From Platynereis dumerilii (lineage: Eukaryota > Annelida > Polychaeta > Phyllodocida > Nereididae), in NCBI GenBank assembly GCA_026936325.1, contig JAPTHN010000001.1, forward strand, positions 97,169,859 through 97,233,858: a stretch of DNA of 64,000 bases, in the 5' to 3' direction. Positions within the stretch are counted from its first letter, which is position 1. The number at the start of each line of letters is the position of its first letter. Below are positions 45,669-59,177 of this stretch, piece by piece. The translations under genes were made by a program, and so were the position numbers. Below the pieces are notes generated by a model. That model had not been told where the DNA came from. It saw nothing but the letters and a program-made list of their open reading frames with translations, and did not search any database.

Positions 45669-47154
45669 TAGGGGAGAATGGGGATCAACGGGCCATGGGG
45701 ACCGGCCGCCCATCCTCTTAACTCCACATCAAAAACGTTTCGGATCATATAATTTGCATTTTTAGTATTGCCTATTACATCTATAAATACCATATTGATG
45801 ACTGATCGATAAGTTTATATAGCACAAGTGTTTAGTGGGCAAAATGAAATTTTCAACATCTAAAATTATTTTCTACTGATTCAGAAAAGTTTAGTATCTC
45901 AAATGCGTGTAGACCTGAGGCAATGTATTTCCTATGACGATTTTCCCTGACACTGATGAAAATTTTACACATTGAATTGTACGAATTAGAACCTTATTTC
46001 ACCAGAAAAGGGGGCTTTAACTAATCTGAAAGATTTTGGGGACCGATGGGCCACCCAACATGGGGACCAATGGGCCACTATTTCCTGAGATTTTCTGTAG
46101 GTGGCGTATAGGCATGGGGTTGGATAATAAAATCTTTTAGGGGAAAAAAGCCCAATAAAAACTTCACTTTGCATCTTTAAATGTTAAGCTTAGACTTGAA
46201 GGATAACCCTCAGATTCACAGTGATGAATTTGCCTTAGTAATGGCTTGAAACACAAAATGGTGGGAATAATTTTGATGAAAATATCCATAGAAATCACAA
46301 ATGTTCAATCTAGTTAGTACTTGTTAAACAATCAACACTATGACCCGGCTAGGCATGATACAATCTTGAGTGTAAATTGAAGTTTTACCAAAATACAGCC
46401 TAATGAAGGGTTATTGATGAATTTTATTGTTTTGATTCCAGATTTCTCCTGCATGTGGCATACTAGTACAGTGATCAATCGAAAATTTTACTTTTTCCCT
46501 AAAAATCTAAAATGTTGACAGAAGTGATTTATTGATGAGGAAAAAATTAAAATATACTCATTTCTAAATATTCATCAACAAATTTGAGGTATTATATTAG
46601 GCAAGATTTTGAAGGACACGATAGTAGCCAAACTTCTGTGGCGATCAAATATCAAAAAATTATTTTTTGCTTAGTGACCAATTAACCAATCATTTTAGAA
46701 TTCTCCAATATAGTTTCTAATTCATCTCTTCATGTACTGCTAAAATATATTCGCAGTAGATTTACTATAACTACAAAAAAAGTACTCATAACATTGGTGA
46801 AAATTTCGCTTTTTTTCAAAGTGTAAAATCTCGGTATATCTATATTTTTTCGATCTCTTATTATCCTACACACTCAGATGGATCAACAAAAACACCTTGG
46901 AACCTAATTTCAAATTCTTCATCCACCCTTTGGCAAGTTGTTAACATGGTTGGGGACTGATGGGCCACCATCTTTCTTGACAGACTATATGTTTTCTCAT
47001 CTTTCTCCCTAGGTTGATCTATGTGAATCTTATATAATTTTATAGAGAATTACACCAGCTAATAGGGTACACAGTATCAATCCAATATCTGAAGCAGACT
47101 TGCCTCCATGGCCAATAATTTGTCAAGTGGCCCATCGGTCCCCACTCTCCCCTA
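45669..47154. mobile_element. TAGGGGAGA element B (1486 bp)
   Basis: The left end 'taggggagaatgggg' and the complement of the right end 'taggggagagtgggg' pair well. The subterminal word 'ggggaccgatgggccac' or a near relative recurs at 45693, 46039, 46060, 46950 and, as complement, 47126-47143. The ends are the same as in element A (17869-18783) but the word is different. No transposase was seen and no clear target duplication was found. Confidence 0.75.
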
Positions 47155-47194
47155 CCTCTTTTTGCCTGTACTATTTTGGCAAGTTGGGTAATGT

Positions 47195-47400
47195 GCGGCT
47201 AAAGTTTTAGGCATATGACCTGCTCAGCTAAAGTTCCTGGGTTCGATTGCCCTTTAGGAAATAACCAATCGTTTTGTCAACAGTCCAACTGGATGTCATC
47301 TGGATAAGATTATACATTTTGCCCTTTATATATCCATGTTTATGCGGGTCAGGTAAATCCCTCACATTAGCTGAAAAGTGGCTTTAGATGACTATGATGT
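47195..47400 (+). mobile_element. Degenerate tRNA-derived SINE
   Basis: Box B 'gggttcgattgccc' at about 47239-47252, followed by an eroded body ('ccaactggatgtcatctgga', 'gtaaatccctcacattagct'). Same family as 22118-22371. Confidence 0.55.
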
Positions 47401-47929
47401 CACACAAGTTAATCTACTGAAGGCAACTGAATACCCTTACAATCCACAGAAAGACCTGTTTCTCACCTCAGACAGTCAGACACCTTTTTTTACTTCAAAG
47501 GTCCAAATTTAACAAAATATGTCCATTGTCTGAATTAAATAATGGCTGTATATGAACTATCAACACATAAACTGAAAAATTTTACCTTGGGCTATACACG
47601 CAGGTGGTGAATTATATCTGTACATTGCGTGCCAAATTTCAGTTCTTTGGCAGTCTGACAGTTGTTCATTCACATATTTGCTACAATATGGTGCTATTCC
47701 ATAATTCACATATATGTCTGATTGTCTGTTGCAGTGAAGTAAATCATAATTTGGGCAAAAACAACTTGTCTATTATATACATGTTTTGTTCCAGAAGAAT
47801 TGCAAATAATTATCTAATATTTTTATCATATTTCACCAGAATGGCATATTCCATCGTCTTCACAAAATGTTGAGGCTGCTGCAATCTATTTTATTTAGGC
47901 ACTAATTGGCACAAAGTCAAAAGCATCAA

Positions 47930-48095
47930 GGCTTGCTCCAAATGACCGATTCAGGTCCTGGGTTTGGTTCTCGCCAGGAGAACAAACTTTTGATGAATCT
48001 TTATGAGTAACATTTTGATGCAGTGTCGTTCAGATGAGTCATTAAATTAATGACTCATTGGTGTCTGTGCTGAACATGTGAAAGATCTGCCTGAT
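47930..48095 (+). mobile_element. Degenerate tRNA-derived SINE
   Basis: Box B-like 'gggtttggttctcgcc', then 'gtcgttcagatgagtcatta' and 'ggtgtctgtgctgaac' with 'gtgaaagatctgcc'. Same family as 22118-22371. It contains a small internal duplication of 'atgagtcattaa'. Confidence 0.6.
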
Positions 48096-48099
48096 ATAT

Positions 48100-51000
48100 A
48101 ACCCTATCCCAAACCTAGCCTATCTTTCAACTATACATGTAGCTGACTGATATGACTCGACTGTACATGCATGTATATGCCAAGACTATCTTAAAACTCC
48201 ATGTATCTATTAGTCCTACCCTATCATGTCTTTCAAAATACCTTATCTGCTTGGATATCCAATTCTTCCTATTCTGACAAGCCATTTACTGCTGGCATTC
48301 TGTCGGCTGCATAGCGGGACATGTAAATCAAGAATTAATCTCCATTTATTAAGTGACGTGGGAGTCGTTGTCAACCCACATTTGCGTAATGTAATTTCGG
48401 CTGACTCCAGCATCATAAATCTTCAAAATAAATCAATCTTGTCAACGAGAATGAATCAAATGTCTTTCACAAAATACAAGAACTTAACAATCACGATTGC
48501 TACATCAGATGTCAAATACAAGAAAAAAGACAAGTTATATGTTGCATCAGACAACAAATCATAACAATCATGCAAACTAGATGAAGTGATGACATTTATC
48601 ACTTACATGAGTAATTTTTTAAATAATTGGTATTCCATATTACGTCTCCATGATTTGCTATTGTGTGGCAGTTGCTCAGCTTACCAACACCGGAACTCAG
48701 ATATAATATCAGTTTGTCTCTTGTTCTTTTTCTGGTTTTATATTAGGCTTATGATTTTAATTGAGTATTACATAATATCATCATTGAATTGATCTTACAT
48801 GATTTTGGGAGTGTCATGCGGTGTGACAAAATTACAAACTCCTACTGATACAATATCTTGAATCCAGGGAATGACATATTACTCTGTTGCTGGCAGCCTT
48901 AAAATGAGTCCCTGCTGAAACCCAAATTCATTTAAATTGATAAATATGAAACAGAATATAAAGAAGTCATCAGTCAAGTTGGTCCTCCTAATAGGCATGC
49001 TCTATCATAAAATCTCATGTATCATTTCTTAATAGTCATTTTCTTTGGCCCTTATGCCACATCACTCTTGGAAATGGTGGAGAGAACCTTGTCTTGAAAT
49101 ATGTATGTTCATGCCAGAGTTTTGATAGATGCATGTTGTGTTTTCCTCGGGCTGCCTGCCAGTGCCTGGCTGTCTGCCGACAAGCCTCAATTATATATTC
49201 GTGCTGTCGCTCATTCAGGCTGAATCTGGAATCGTGATTAAATATAGCAAAACACTCGCGAGTTGACTTTAGTTTTGCGTGATTGTGAATTGTATATGAC
49301 CGTTTTTCATTTACATTGGCTGAGGGTAATTGCTCCCACTGATGCGGGTCTCTGGCCACCGTATACTATACACTAAAATGATGGACGATTCGGGAAAATT
49401 ACATCTGGGAGGAGGAATGCTATTTGCTATATGCTGCAGGCTTTGCTAGATGTGTTGCTGGATACTTGGCCAGCTTTGGGAGTGTGTGGTAAGCCCGCCT
49501 TGATCAAATAGCTCAACTGGTAGAAAGTGTCCCACTCCATCTGTAGATGTAGTCAAGATTGGGATGACTTCTCAGACAGCATTGGCAAATTAGACCCAGG
49601 AAGCCAACACTTCTGATGTGGTAATCTATGAGGTTGAAGTTCTGTCGTCTTGGCTTAATGCATGTGCCACTAACTTCAGAAAAGCAAATATCTGAGTTTC
49701 CTATCTAGGTTCATTGACTCTTACACAGCACTATGTTCTTGGTGCACCATGTACAATGTAGTACTTAGTATTAAAGTGTGTGTTGTATAACACAGAGTAC
49801 TGACTGAGAGTTCTGATATAAATTTCAGTCAGGATAACGACTGTATATAGCAGATTCCATTCTTGGCTGGGGATTCTAGGCTGAATGAACGGAACTGGAA
49901 ATGTGGGAGAAGCTTATTGCAAGCATTGTCACTCCCATGTACTGTGGTACTCTGTCAAACCACATGAAGCATACTGCAGCCAGTCAATGGTTTGTTCGCT
50001 TCTGCCTACGCTTCAAAAAATTGCTGTACCATATGCAGCAACATAACGGTCATTTTTTTCCAAAACCACATATTGTAAGCCAGACTCTATTTGCTTGGAT
50101 TATTAGATGGTGCTAACCGTTCCTTGTTCAAGTTCAGCATCATGCAACTTTAATTGAAGATACATACATGTAGCTGCATCAAAAAATATTTGAGTTATAA
50201 TTATTGCCATTCTTGTGCCTATAATTTGCTGTGTATTCAACACTAAGTATTTAACAGTTCTGAGTGGCTATTACTGCTTGAGTAGTCGAAGTGCTCAGCC
50301 CTTACTTCTGCTTTCCTGTTGTATTCCCTGCGATCTGTTGAATGTCCTTGGCCTCGCTACCACGGGCATTGGCTTGGAATGACTGCGGATGCCCCAAGGC
50401 ACATATGCAAGTGCTGGGATTGCCAACAATGACCTCTATTATTAGGCAGCCAAGTGAGAATCAGCTGTAAGAACCACATTATGCCACAGGAAAACCCTTG
50501 CTTTAGTGTGAGAAACACATTCAGCAAATAACAGGCACTCGGCTGGTCCATTCAGCATCAAAACTGGCGTAATTGGAAACCCTGCATTTACTCTAAGCCT
50601 GTCTTCAACTCCGTCTCTTGCATTTGTACTGATTCGGATGTGGTAGATTCCAAAATGACTGGTTTCAAAATAATTCTGAGAATATAATTATTACTTGCTC
50701 TTCATGTGTGATTAAAATTAAGCACATTGTAAAGAATTCCAAGAAAACTCCAAGAAATTCATGCAGTTTTTCATTTGGATTTTCTTGAAAGAGAAGAGTG
50801 ATTTGGAAAAAATAGAACTCTTCTAGCATGAATGAAAGATGCTAGATTTACCATATTTCGCTTTTTGCAACAATGAAACTTTAAAGCGTGAACTCTTACA
50901 CCTTTTTTTAGCAATACATGAACATGCATTTGGTAGTGCAACTAGATGCCTTATTGCATCGAAGCCGGTCATAATTCCCATAACTTCTGTGTTGCATCAC

Positions 51001-51350
51001 TTGCGTGATATAGATTTACCACATACACACGTGCTTCTAGCATCCTTCTATGGTATTTCAATATTTTGTCCTTGATGGCTGTAACAAAGTTTGGATCATT
51101 GAATAACAGGTATGCACCTGGGCCGGAATCAGGTGTTAATGAATGGATGGATTATGTGCCAATTCCTATCCTTTGTTAGTGAGGCTTCTGGGCATCTGGA
51201 CAATTACCCTCTGTGGCATCCCTTTTTGATGCATTTGTCTTTATCTTTTTCCATTACTGGCATTAGCCCTCTATAGTATAGAGTAGTTTGTGTGGTGGAA
51301 ACTGTGTTTGGGATGTTAGTTACTGGCTATAGAGTTGTTGTTTTTTTTTG
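48100..51350. other. Single-copy stretch without recognised gene
   Basis: Frames of up to 112 codons (48226-48564 plus, 49036-49359 minus) show no domain. A weak box A-like 'atagctcaactggtagaaag' occurs at about 49508 without box B. Confidence 0.35.
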
Positions 51351-51359
51351 TTAATGAAG

Positions 51360-51640
51360 TGCAGTGTAGTGGGTTGTGATACAGGCCCATTAGCTCAACT
51401 GGTTAGACATCCAACTGTTGTGGGGGAAGGCATCATAAGGTGCGTTGGTCTAAGACTGGCTCAAAAGGACCCAGTTTGAATCCTGTTCATGGTGGCAGGT
51501 GGCATTGATTTGAGATTGCTGACTGGAGTATGTCAAAATTTCAGGGAAGTTGGCATAATATAGTGTAGTGTAGTGCGTTGGGTATATAGGTTACTCCTAA
51601 GTGGTTGGCTTGGGAGCTGGCCCTTTAGCTCAGGTGCAAT
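51360..51640 (+). mobile_element. tRNA-like SINE pair
   Basis: Two related heads in tandem. The first has 'gtgcagtgtagtgggttgtg', box A-like 'attagctcaactggttaga' (51391) and box B-like 'cagtttgaatcctg' (51471). The second begins 'atatagtgtagtgtagtg' (51558) and contains 'ggttactcctaag' and box A-like 'tttagctcaggtgc'. The second matches the minus-strand element at 38380-38465. Confidence 0.55.
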
Positions 51641-51938
51641 TATAATATTAGTCGACATTACAAAAGACAGTGTCATTTTACAGGGTGATTTACCATAATT
51701 CTTGTATGTAACAATTCTTGTATGTAGAAAATGTTTGTCATTGTGTGATTTTCATTATATATAGCAGGTGCTTTTTTACAGTTTTGGTAGTGCCATCATT
51801 TACAATCATACCAAGGGCATATGATCCTGAAGTATTCAGTTGATATGAGGCATTGCACTTATGAAAGACCACAAGTGGTCATTGATTGTAACTTAAGGAG
51901 GTGTCTTAGTGTTTATTGCAGAATCAGGAGTGTGTCTT

Positions 51939-52938
51939 CGAGGGGCGTTCAGAAAGTTCGAGGCTTTTTTTCATATGGATACTTATTTTCAATCTAGAGC
52001 TATGAATTTTTCACAGGATAAAATTCAGCTTATTTGGAATGGATTTACAAAATTTTGGACAATTTGGACATTTTAAAGTCATTCTGTGGTTGCCATGAAA
52101 ACTGAAAGTTCAGCGTCTTGGGGCAGGTAACACTGAAACCAAGAATACCAAGAAATTGTGACTGAAAGAGACTTCTCTCTGTCACTTGTATTAGTGAGAT
52201 TGACAATATTTGACGCAAGAAATATGGTATTAGCTTCTAAATATGCTTTCAAGCACACCAAATGAGTGTATTCTTACACTGAACCCATTTAGGAAAGCAC
52301 TCCTGCGTACCAGATTTGGCGAGGGAAATTCGGGAGGCAAAGGTGTGTTTCCCTGACTACATAAGGACTTGTGAAAGCATGGATTCATCGGTATGAACGA
52401 GAGACCAAAATGGACAGCATTATCCATCCTAGCTATTCCTGTGACATGCTGCTTTACATAAGTCCTGGTTTTCCCTTACTTTAGTCCACGGGGGCTATAG
52501 TTTCAGGCACTGGAGGAGAAAAGGCTTTGGATGACCAAAATTCTTTCACAGAACTTTGTTTGGAGGACTTCAAAGAACATTTACTTCAATGGGTCAGGTT
52601 TATGAATAAATGCTTTTGGTGAGCTTGGGAGTATTTTTTAAGGCTAATATTATATTTCTTGTGTCAAATATTGTCAATCTCACTAATGCAAGTGATAGAG
52701 GGAGGTCTCTCACAGCCAAAATTCATTGGCTTTAGTGGTTCCAGTATTATCTGCCCCAAGAAGCTGAACTTTCAGTTTCCATGGCAACCACAGAATGACT
52801 TAAAAATGTCCAAATTGTCCAAAATTTTGGAAATCCATTCCTAATATGCTGAATTTTATCCTGTGAAAAAGTCATATTTCTAAATTGAAAATAAGTGTCC
52901 ATATAAAAAAAAGCCTCGAACTTTCTGAACGCCCCTCG
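51939..52938 (+). mobile_element. mariner-like transposon relic with ~300-bp inverted repeats
   Basis: The ends CGAGGGGCGTTCAGAAAGTT (51939) and complement (52938) are followed by inverted similarity out to about 52250 and from about 52625, so only some 375 bp are unique. TA follows the right end (52939-52940); the left flank reads TT. In the middle (about 52420-52610) a frame reads IHPSYSCDML then LEDFKEHLLQW, which resembles the HPPYSPDLAPCD region near the end of mariner transposases. An in-frame stop follows shortly and the catalytic N-terminal two-thirds are missing, so it cannot encode transposase. Confidence 0.75.
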
Positions 52939-55315
52939 TATAATGATTTGGCTAACTGCATTTGGCTTAAGCTGCACCCAATCTATATGCAGCTTTAGAA
53001 GTCACTTCTTATGGCAGAGCTGCTAGCAATCACGTAAGCAGAATTAGTTGTTATCTGGACAGCTTATGAAACTTTCATCGGGGATTGAAATAATCCATTA
53101 GTTCTTCGGCAATGTCCTTGATAAAGCGAAATTATAGGAAGAGTTAGTGAGTATGCTTTCTAACAGGTGATTAAGTCTGAGTATAAGAGTCTATTGAGAC
53201 AACTGCCTGAGCTGGGACTCCATTAATAATGCTAACTTAGTGCGTGCTTGTAGTCCAGGCAACTTGTGAAAATATTTGGGTGAACCCACCACAAATTGCA
53301 ATAGTTTTGATCTATACATTTTCTGAAAGCTTGGAAACCTGGCTTTGACATACTAAAAGTCTGCTCAGATAGTCCCGTGCGAAGTATGTTTTCTGAGGGG
53401 TCAATGGAGGGACTGTCGGAACATAATTTTCGATGTCAAAATCCCAATCCAGTCAAATGAAATGTAAATCAGGGGTTCAAACAGCATGGCATTATTTAAT
53501 ATTTCAATGAATTTTGGTTGATAAGTGTGTTAGCATTCCAGAAAACAATTTTTAAGAATATCTGCCTTCTGATAGGGGTAGTAAAGTAGCAAAATCCAAA
53601 ATGGCCGCCATTCGCGCTTTCCAAACCAAAAAATGCTTATATCTTGAAAACTAATTGAGATAGAGAAGATATTAAACTGTCTATACCTATGTTTTTGGTA
53701 CCAAGGAATTCAAATATGATATCAGAACACATCTTAGTCCAATACCAAGAGATGGAATGCAACATGCATGGCTGCCACCATGAGTCAATGATCCACCGAA
53801 ACAGTAAAGCGACCATAACAAAAATTGCCATCTGTTAAAATAAATTGCTTTATTTAATATTTCTATGGATTTAGGTGGGTAAGTATGATATAAGCAATCC
53901 AGAAGTTAAAGATTTACTGTATTAGGTGTAATCAAACATGACTGCCATCAAGCACTATCAAAATCATGAAATGCTCCTATCTTACAAACTAATTGAGATG
54001 CAGGTGTAATTTTTGTGTGTTAATACTAAGAATCATTATTATTTTACTCAATCAGAGAGATCACTGAGAAAGGCTGTATAGTTGCTTTAACATAATTATT
54101 CAACAGGTAAAATTTTTGTTTTGAGTGTTTGTCTCACAAAATTCTGTCGTATACAGTTGCGAGGAGTTAGTGGTGGTTGCTGAGTTTTTATGCATGCAGC
54201 TGTTTTGCCTCAACAATATGCCTTCAAGAGTACCAAGATGTTGACAAACTAGAAAGTACTTGCAATGCTTTTATTTAGGCATGTACCATTCAACGTATGT
54301 ACAAACCAACACCCAGGCATTGTCATTGAACCTTATTTCAGTGTACCAATCCCATTTGTTTGTGACTGAACTTTAACACTCTCAAATCTCCCGGGTTCCG
54401 GCACCAATGTTTGAGACTGAGCTTTACTACAAATTCAATTAGTATGAGTTTCCTTGGCAAGTTTTCTCACTGTCCACGTATCATTTTAATCTTGCCTGAT
54501 TGGTCTATGAGCAGTCAAATGTCCAACAAATCCATAGATTGAACGTAGAAAGCAATGAGAAACGTCTTATTCTGCTTCAGTGACCAGCTGAGTTTGATCA
54601 GTTGATCAGATTAGCAGTTTAAAAATGCTAACAGTCACTGTCCATTGAATACATTCCAGACACCAGTGAGACATGTTACAGGCTTTGTGATACGTTTTTG
54701 TAGTATTCAAATTAGATTTTTCACATGTCATTCAGTCCCTCAACCAATCAGATGAACTACATTTGCTACGTTTCACTGTCCTTTTGCAGAAACTCATACT
54801 TGTTGAAATTGCAGTAACAGTCTCAAATACGCTTATAATAAAAAGCTTATAAATAAAAGCTTATAATAAAAAAGCGAGTCCCATCTCTGATGTTTAGTTG
54901 TAATATTTATGTCTCATTCTGAGAACTCCCATGGTTACAGTGCTCATACATGACTTAACCATGGGTTACGCCACCTATAAGAAATGTGACCAACAATCCT
55001 GGACACCATTTAATCAACATAATTGTTTAACTACTTCAAGAGAGTTTGGAGCTGTATTAATTTCAGCACCAACTAAACTTGCATTAGGATCTCATATAAC
55101 TTGCTGTTTCCCTCATGACTGACTGAAATTGACTACTTCTCTAGATATAGCAGGTAACACACAATGTCTGGTCTCAAAATATTTGTCTGTGATAGTGTTT
55201 GGAAACTTCAGGAATCCCAATCTGTTACTGTTTCATATATGTCCCTTTGCTTCTTGTTCCTTTGCAAAGTTTATCTGAAACAATCTCCTGCTTTTAGTAC
55301 TGTCTTCACTTGATG

Positions 55316-55606
55316 TCAAATAGACCTGTTCGCATGGACATTATGTCTCATGCTGAAGCATCCTTCCACCAATAACCAGGCATAACATGCTGATGGATGC
55401 TCACTTTTATTGAATGCATCTAGGATCTTCAGCAATTCTCCTAGGTTCAATCTCTGTTCCACACATTTTCTCATTCTGACTCTCACCACTCTCCTTATTA
55501 CTGCTGATTCAAAGTCTTCTGGTTTACAAATGTGACATTGTGATAGGCAACTTGAGCTATTTCCTGAGCTGTATACAGTACAACGCTGCTGAAGCGTCTG
55601 GGTAGT
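55316..55606 (-). other. Open frame of 96 codons inside the foldback element, no start codon
   Basis: Read on the minus strand it gives a protein-like sequence with SQCHICKPED near the start and an Arg/Leu-rich, probably helical part (RRVVRVRMRKCVEQRLNLGE). There is no ATG for a long product. It could be an exon or remnant of a transposon protein, or chance. I recognise no family. Confidence 0.25.
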
Positions 55607-55621
55607 CTATCTATCTATCTA
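55604..55621. repeat. (TATC)n microsatellite
   Basis: About four units of ctat. Confidence 0.8.
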
Positions 55622-57465
55622 CCATGGCAGTCACACAGATTGGCACTAATTTTCCTTTCTAACCTTTCAGTGTGAAAAGTCATCTGTGAATAGCAGTCCA
55701 TCCATGGAAAAATATTAAGAGACACTAATGGAGGAGCTGTGAGATTCAACAGCAAAGCTGCTTCATGGAGGTTACTCCTCTAAACCGTGATGGCATGGCA
55801 TGGAAATGACCTCATTCCTACAAGAGTGGGGCTGGATTTGGTCCAAGAAAATTCAGAGTAATTCAGCAAAGCCTGTCAAAAATCAAGAGGAGCCTGCCTC
55901 TAATTATGTCACTGATGAAAATTATCAAATCACAGTTGCAATGACAAAAACACCTGCTCATGTTGTAAGAATGATTTGCCTTCAATTCAGTGTTGAGCAT
56001 CAGAACAAAGGTGCAAAAATAATTGGGGTAGACCGCCTTTCTGTTTTTGGTTGTGACCACTCTTGGGCCTGTTCAGTAAAAGTGGCTACAAGATTCTGAG
56101 CAAGAGAAAGAAGTAGTTAGTTTAGCTGAGTTATCTTAACAGGTGTCTGTGAAGATTTTTAGTGTCCCTAATGGCCCGTCAATAGTAATTCTTTTGTAAT
56201 TCATTTATTTTAGACCTAGTTGGAACAGAAATATAGATGATATTTATGTATTATGTGTGTATTCTTCCCACACATATCCTAAAGTATTTTACTTTACTGC
56301 TTATATGTGTATTTCAGGACTTATTTTTTACATTTTAAACAATTTAAACATGTCAGTGTCACCTTAATCAGAGCGGAAAATGTGCCTGCCCCTTAAGGAT
56401 GTGGTAGCTCATAACTAAGGTACATTTCTAATCATTTGCAATTTGATACATAAATTTCTCATAAATGTTTGCCTGCAACCAACCAATGAACCAGTTTTTA
56501 GTGACTTAAACCTCCTTCTTCTTCTTGGTACTTGACAACATTACTGTTGATGGCTCCATTGAGGGTGCAGGTAAGCCCATTTTTATCATTACATTTAAAT
56601 AAAAAAATTACCAATGCTAAACCATATATTAAGGGATTATTGAATTCCTTGGCATTAAAACGCAGATCAAGACAGATTATACCTATGGGATATATCAATC
56701 TCATGACTTATATTGACAGATATAGCCATTTTTATGGCGTGCATATGGATAGTGAGTGATGGTTGCTATTTGGTTTGTACCATTTAATTATCTTTAGTAG
56801 AAGATAGATTATGGCAAACCTTTATTTTCTGGATTACTTTGTATATTTATCTACCTAAATCCATTGAAATATTAAATAAAGCAATTTATTTTAATTGATG
56901 GCAACTTTTGCCATGGTCGCTTTACGGTTTCGTTGGATCATTGACTCATGGTGGCAGCCATGTTGCATTTCATCTCTTAGTATTGGACTTAGACATGTTT
57001 TGATATCATATTTGAATTACTTGGTACCAAAAACATAGGTATAGAAACTATGATTTCTTCTCTATCTCAATTAGTTTTCAAGATATAAGCATTTCTTGGT
57101 TTAGAAAGCCCGTAATGGTGGCCATTTTAGATTTTGCTACTTTACGACCCCTATCAGAAGGCAGATATTTTTTTTAATTGTTTTCTGGAATGCTAACATA
57201 CTTACCAACCAAAAGTCATTGAAATATTAAATTATGCTATATTTTTTGAACCCCTGATTTACATTTCATTTGACTGGATTGGGATTTTGACGTCGAAAAT
57301 TGTGTTCCGACAGTCCTTCCTTTGACCCCTCAGAAAACAGACTTCGCACGGGACTATCTGAGCAGACTTTTAGTATGTCAAAGCCAGGTTTCCAAGCTTT
57401 CAGAAAATGTATAGATCAAAACTATTGCAATTTGTGGTGGGTCAAACCATGGATTGCCTGGACTA

Positions 57466-59106
57466 TTGGTCATAACCGGAATAAATTTGCTGGCTTTTAT
57501 CACCTCTTGGACGGCCTTCACCTTAGAAGAATCATTTATCTGTATTTAAATATATCCCACTTCACATGTGCGAGGTCTCATTTTTCGATACACAGTGTCA
57601 TATTCAGTGTACAGGGACAAGAGTATCAAATAAAACACAGTCAAACGGATACACATATTGCAGCACTGTACCAATCACTTATGTGTTATTGCAGAGGCAG
57701 AGCAAATTTTTACCTAGTTACATATCTATGATTACAGCAATATGGAAGGTATTCACCCGAGTGTTGGTTCGGAGGCAAGTGTGCAGTGACCATGTTTCAA
57801 ACGCCGTCATTATCGATATGGGTGTCACAGACTGTGTCAGAAATAAAGGACACCACCAGAGTGCTAATGTTGTAAAGGTTACATATGTGCAAAGGGCAGT
57901 TCCAGGGAGCCGTTATGTGAGGACATCTGTTTGGGCCGGGGTGACACTCAGCCTGCCACGCCTGCTCCATGTTTGTTCTTGCTTGTGGGACAAAATGGGC
58001 CAGGAAAGGAAAGCTGTTATATCTACTCCAAAGAGTCAACCATATGTCTGTCAGGGTTAAGTATGTTTTTGTAACAAGAGCAGGGGTGGCTGGACCTGTT
58101 TGTGGGATCAGCAGAGATAGGAACTTGTGTTTGATGGTACTTGGAAGGTGTCCCCTGGGACCCCCTGCCAATGTTCTGCCAAAGCTGTGCTGGCTTTTTG
58201 GCCCTCTGTGCTATCTCTGCACTCCTGTTTCTTCTTTGTGGCCTGTTCTCTTGGGATATGCGTATGAAGTGCTCCTAATCAAATCAGCCAATGCTGTTCC
58301 CCACCAAGCCTGCAGTAGAATACTGCCTTCATGCCTTCTGTGTGGTTGGTGTATTTTTTGGGACTCAACCAAAACTCACTTATAACCATAGAGCCAGGAC
58401 ATGCTCTACTGCCAACTCTCTTCATTCCTTTTTGGTTGTTATTTGTAGACATTGCACATTCTATTTTGGGCTATCATTGTAAATAGGCTAAACAACTTTT
58501 ACTTGGTTGTCTGCCAACAATGACTGTGCAAATTATTACTGCAGGTTGTATGTGAGAATTCACTGGAATATAACCATGCGGCTGCAACACTGTACTGGCA
58601 TTGCTATTAAATGCACTCAGTGTCTGGCTGAGGGTGACCATCGATCAGTCATGGACACTGCAGCATCCATGTCCCTCAGCTCATGGCCCACTCACCTCTG
58701 ACCCTGGACACATCTTAGCATTAGCCTCCTGGACCATCACTCACTGTACTCATCCTCTCAATCAAACACCCTTTCCTTTTCACAAAGTCTGAGTCTCTTA
58801 GTTGTTCTGAGTCTGTTCTCTACTCGCAGTTCGTTAGACAAAGGTTACGCTTACATCAGAGATCTTTATTGCTGTGTGTTTTCAAGGTAACCCAATCCCA
58901 AATCACACAGGGAATTAAAGACTATTAAATTGCCAAGCTATTTGTGATGCGGTTCTCATCGATAAAATGACAGGAAAATTACAAAAGCCCAGAGTATTGG
59001 GATGAGAGCTTCAGTGACAGTGAAGAGCAGCATTTAATTTTATGATTAGGTGGTCAATCCAAAATCTACTTTACATCAGAACTGTGCAAAGTGTGCATTT
59101 TAGTCA
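57466..59106. other. Single-copy stretch with overlapping frames, no supported gene
   Basis: Frames 57300-57731, 57566-58060, 57969-58385 (plus) and 57797-58171 (minus) overlap in different frames in a stretch of higher G+C. None shows a known domain, and that length is expected by chance in such a window. Confidence 0.4.
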
Positions 59107-59177
59107 GCTAAGTTAATCTTGTAAGCAATAACTCACAGTAATGAAGTTGATGTAGTGTACACAGACATGACATGGAC

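Larger units (their letters stand above)
53251..57465. mobile_element. Foldback-type element with ~650-bp arms (4.2 kb)
   Basis: The left arm 53251-53912 and the right arm 56822-57465 are inverted copies with moderate divergence; the ends read TAGTCCAGGCAA and complement. The arms contain part of a ~350-bp tandem unit ('ttaatatttc..atgaattttgg' at 53489 and again at 53850; 'aactaattgaga' at 53652 and 53990). The interior 53913-56821 has no recognised transposase. The target duplication is uncertain (possibly ttg). Confidence 0.75.

Noticed and set aside
53251-57465. Polinton-type element, because of the long terminal inverted repeats
   Set aside because: It is only 4.2 kb long, the interior shows none of the expected genes, and no 6-bp target duplication is seen.
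57300-58385. Cluster of 124-164 codon frames
   Set aside because: They overlap in three frames and on both strands, have no recognisable domain, and their lengths are expected by chance in a window of this size.
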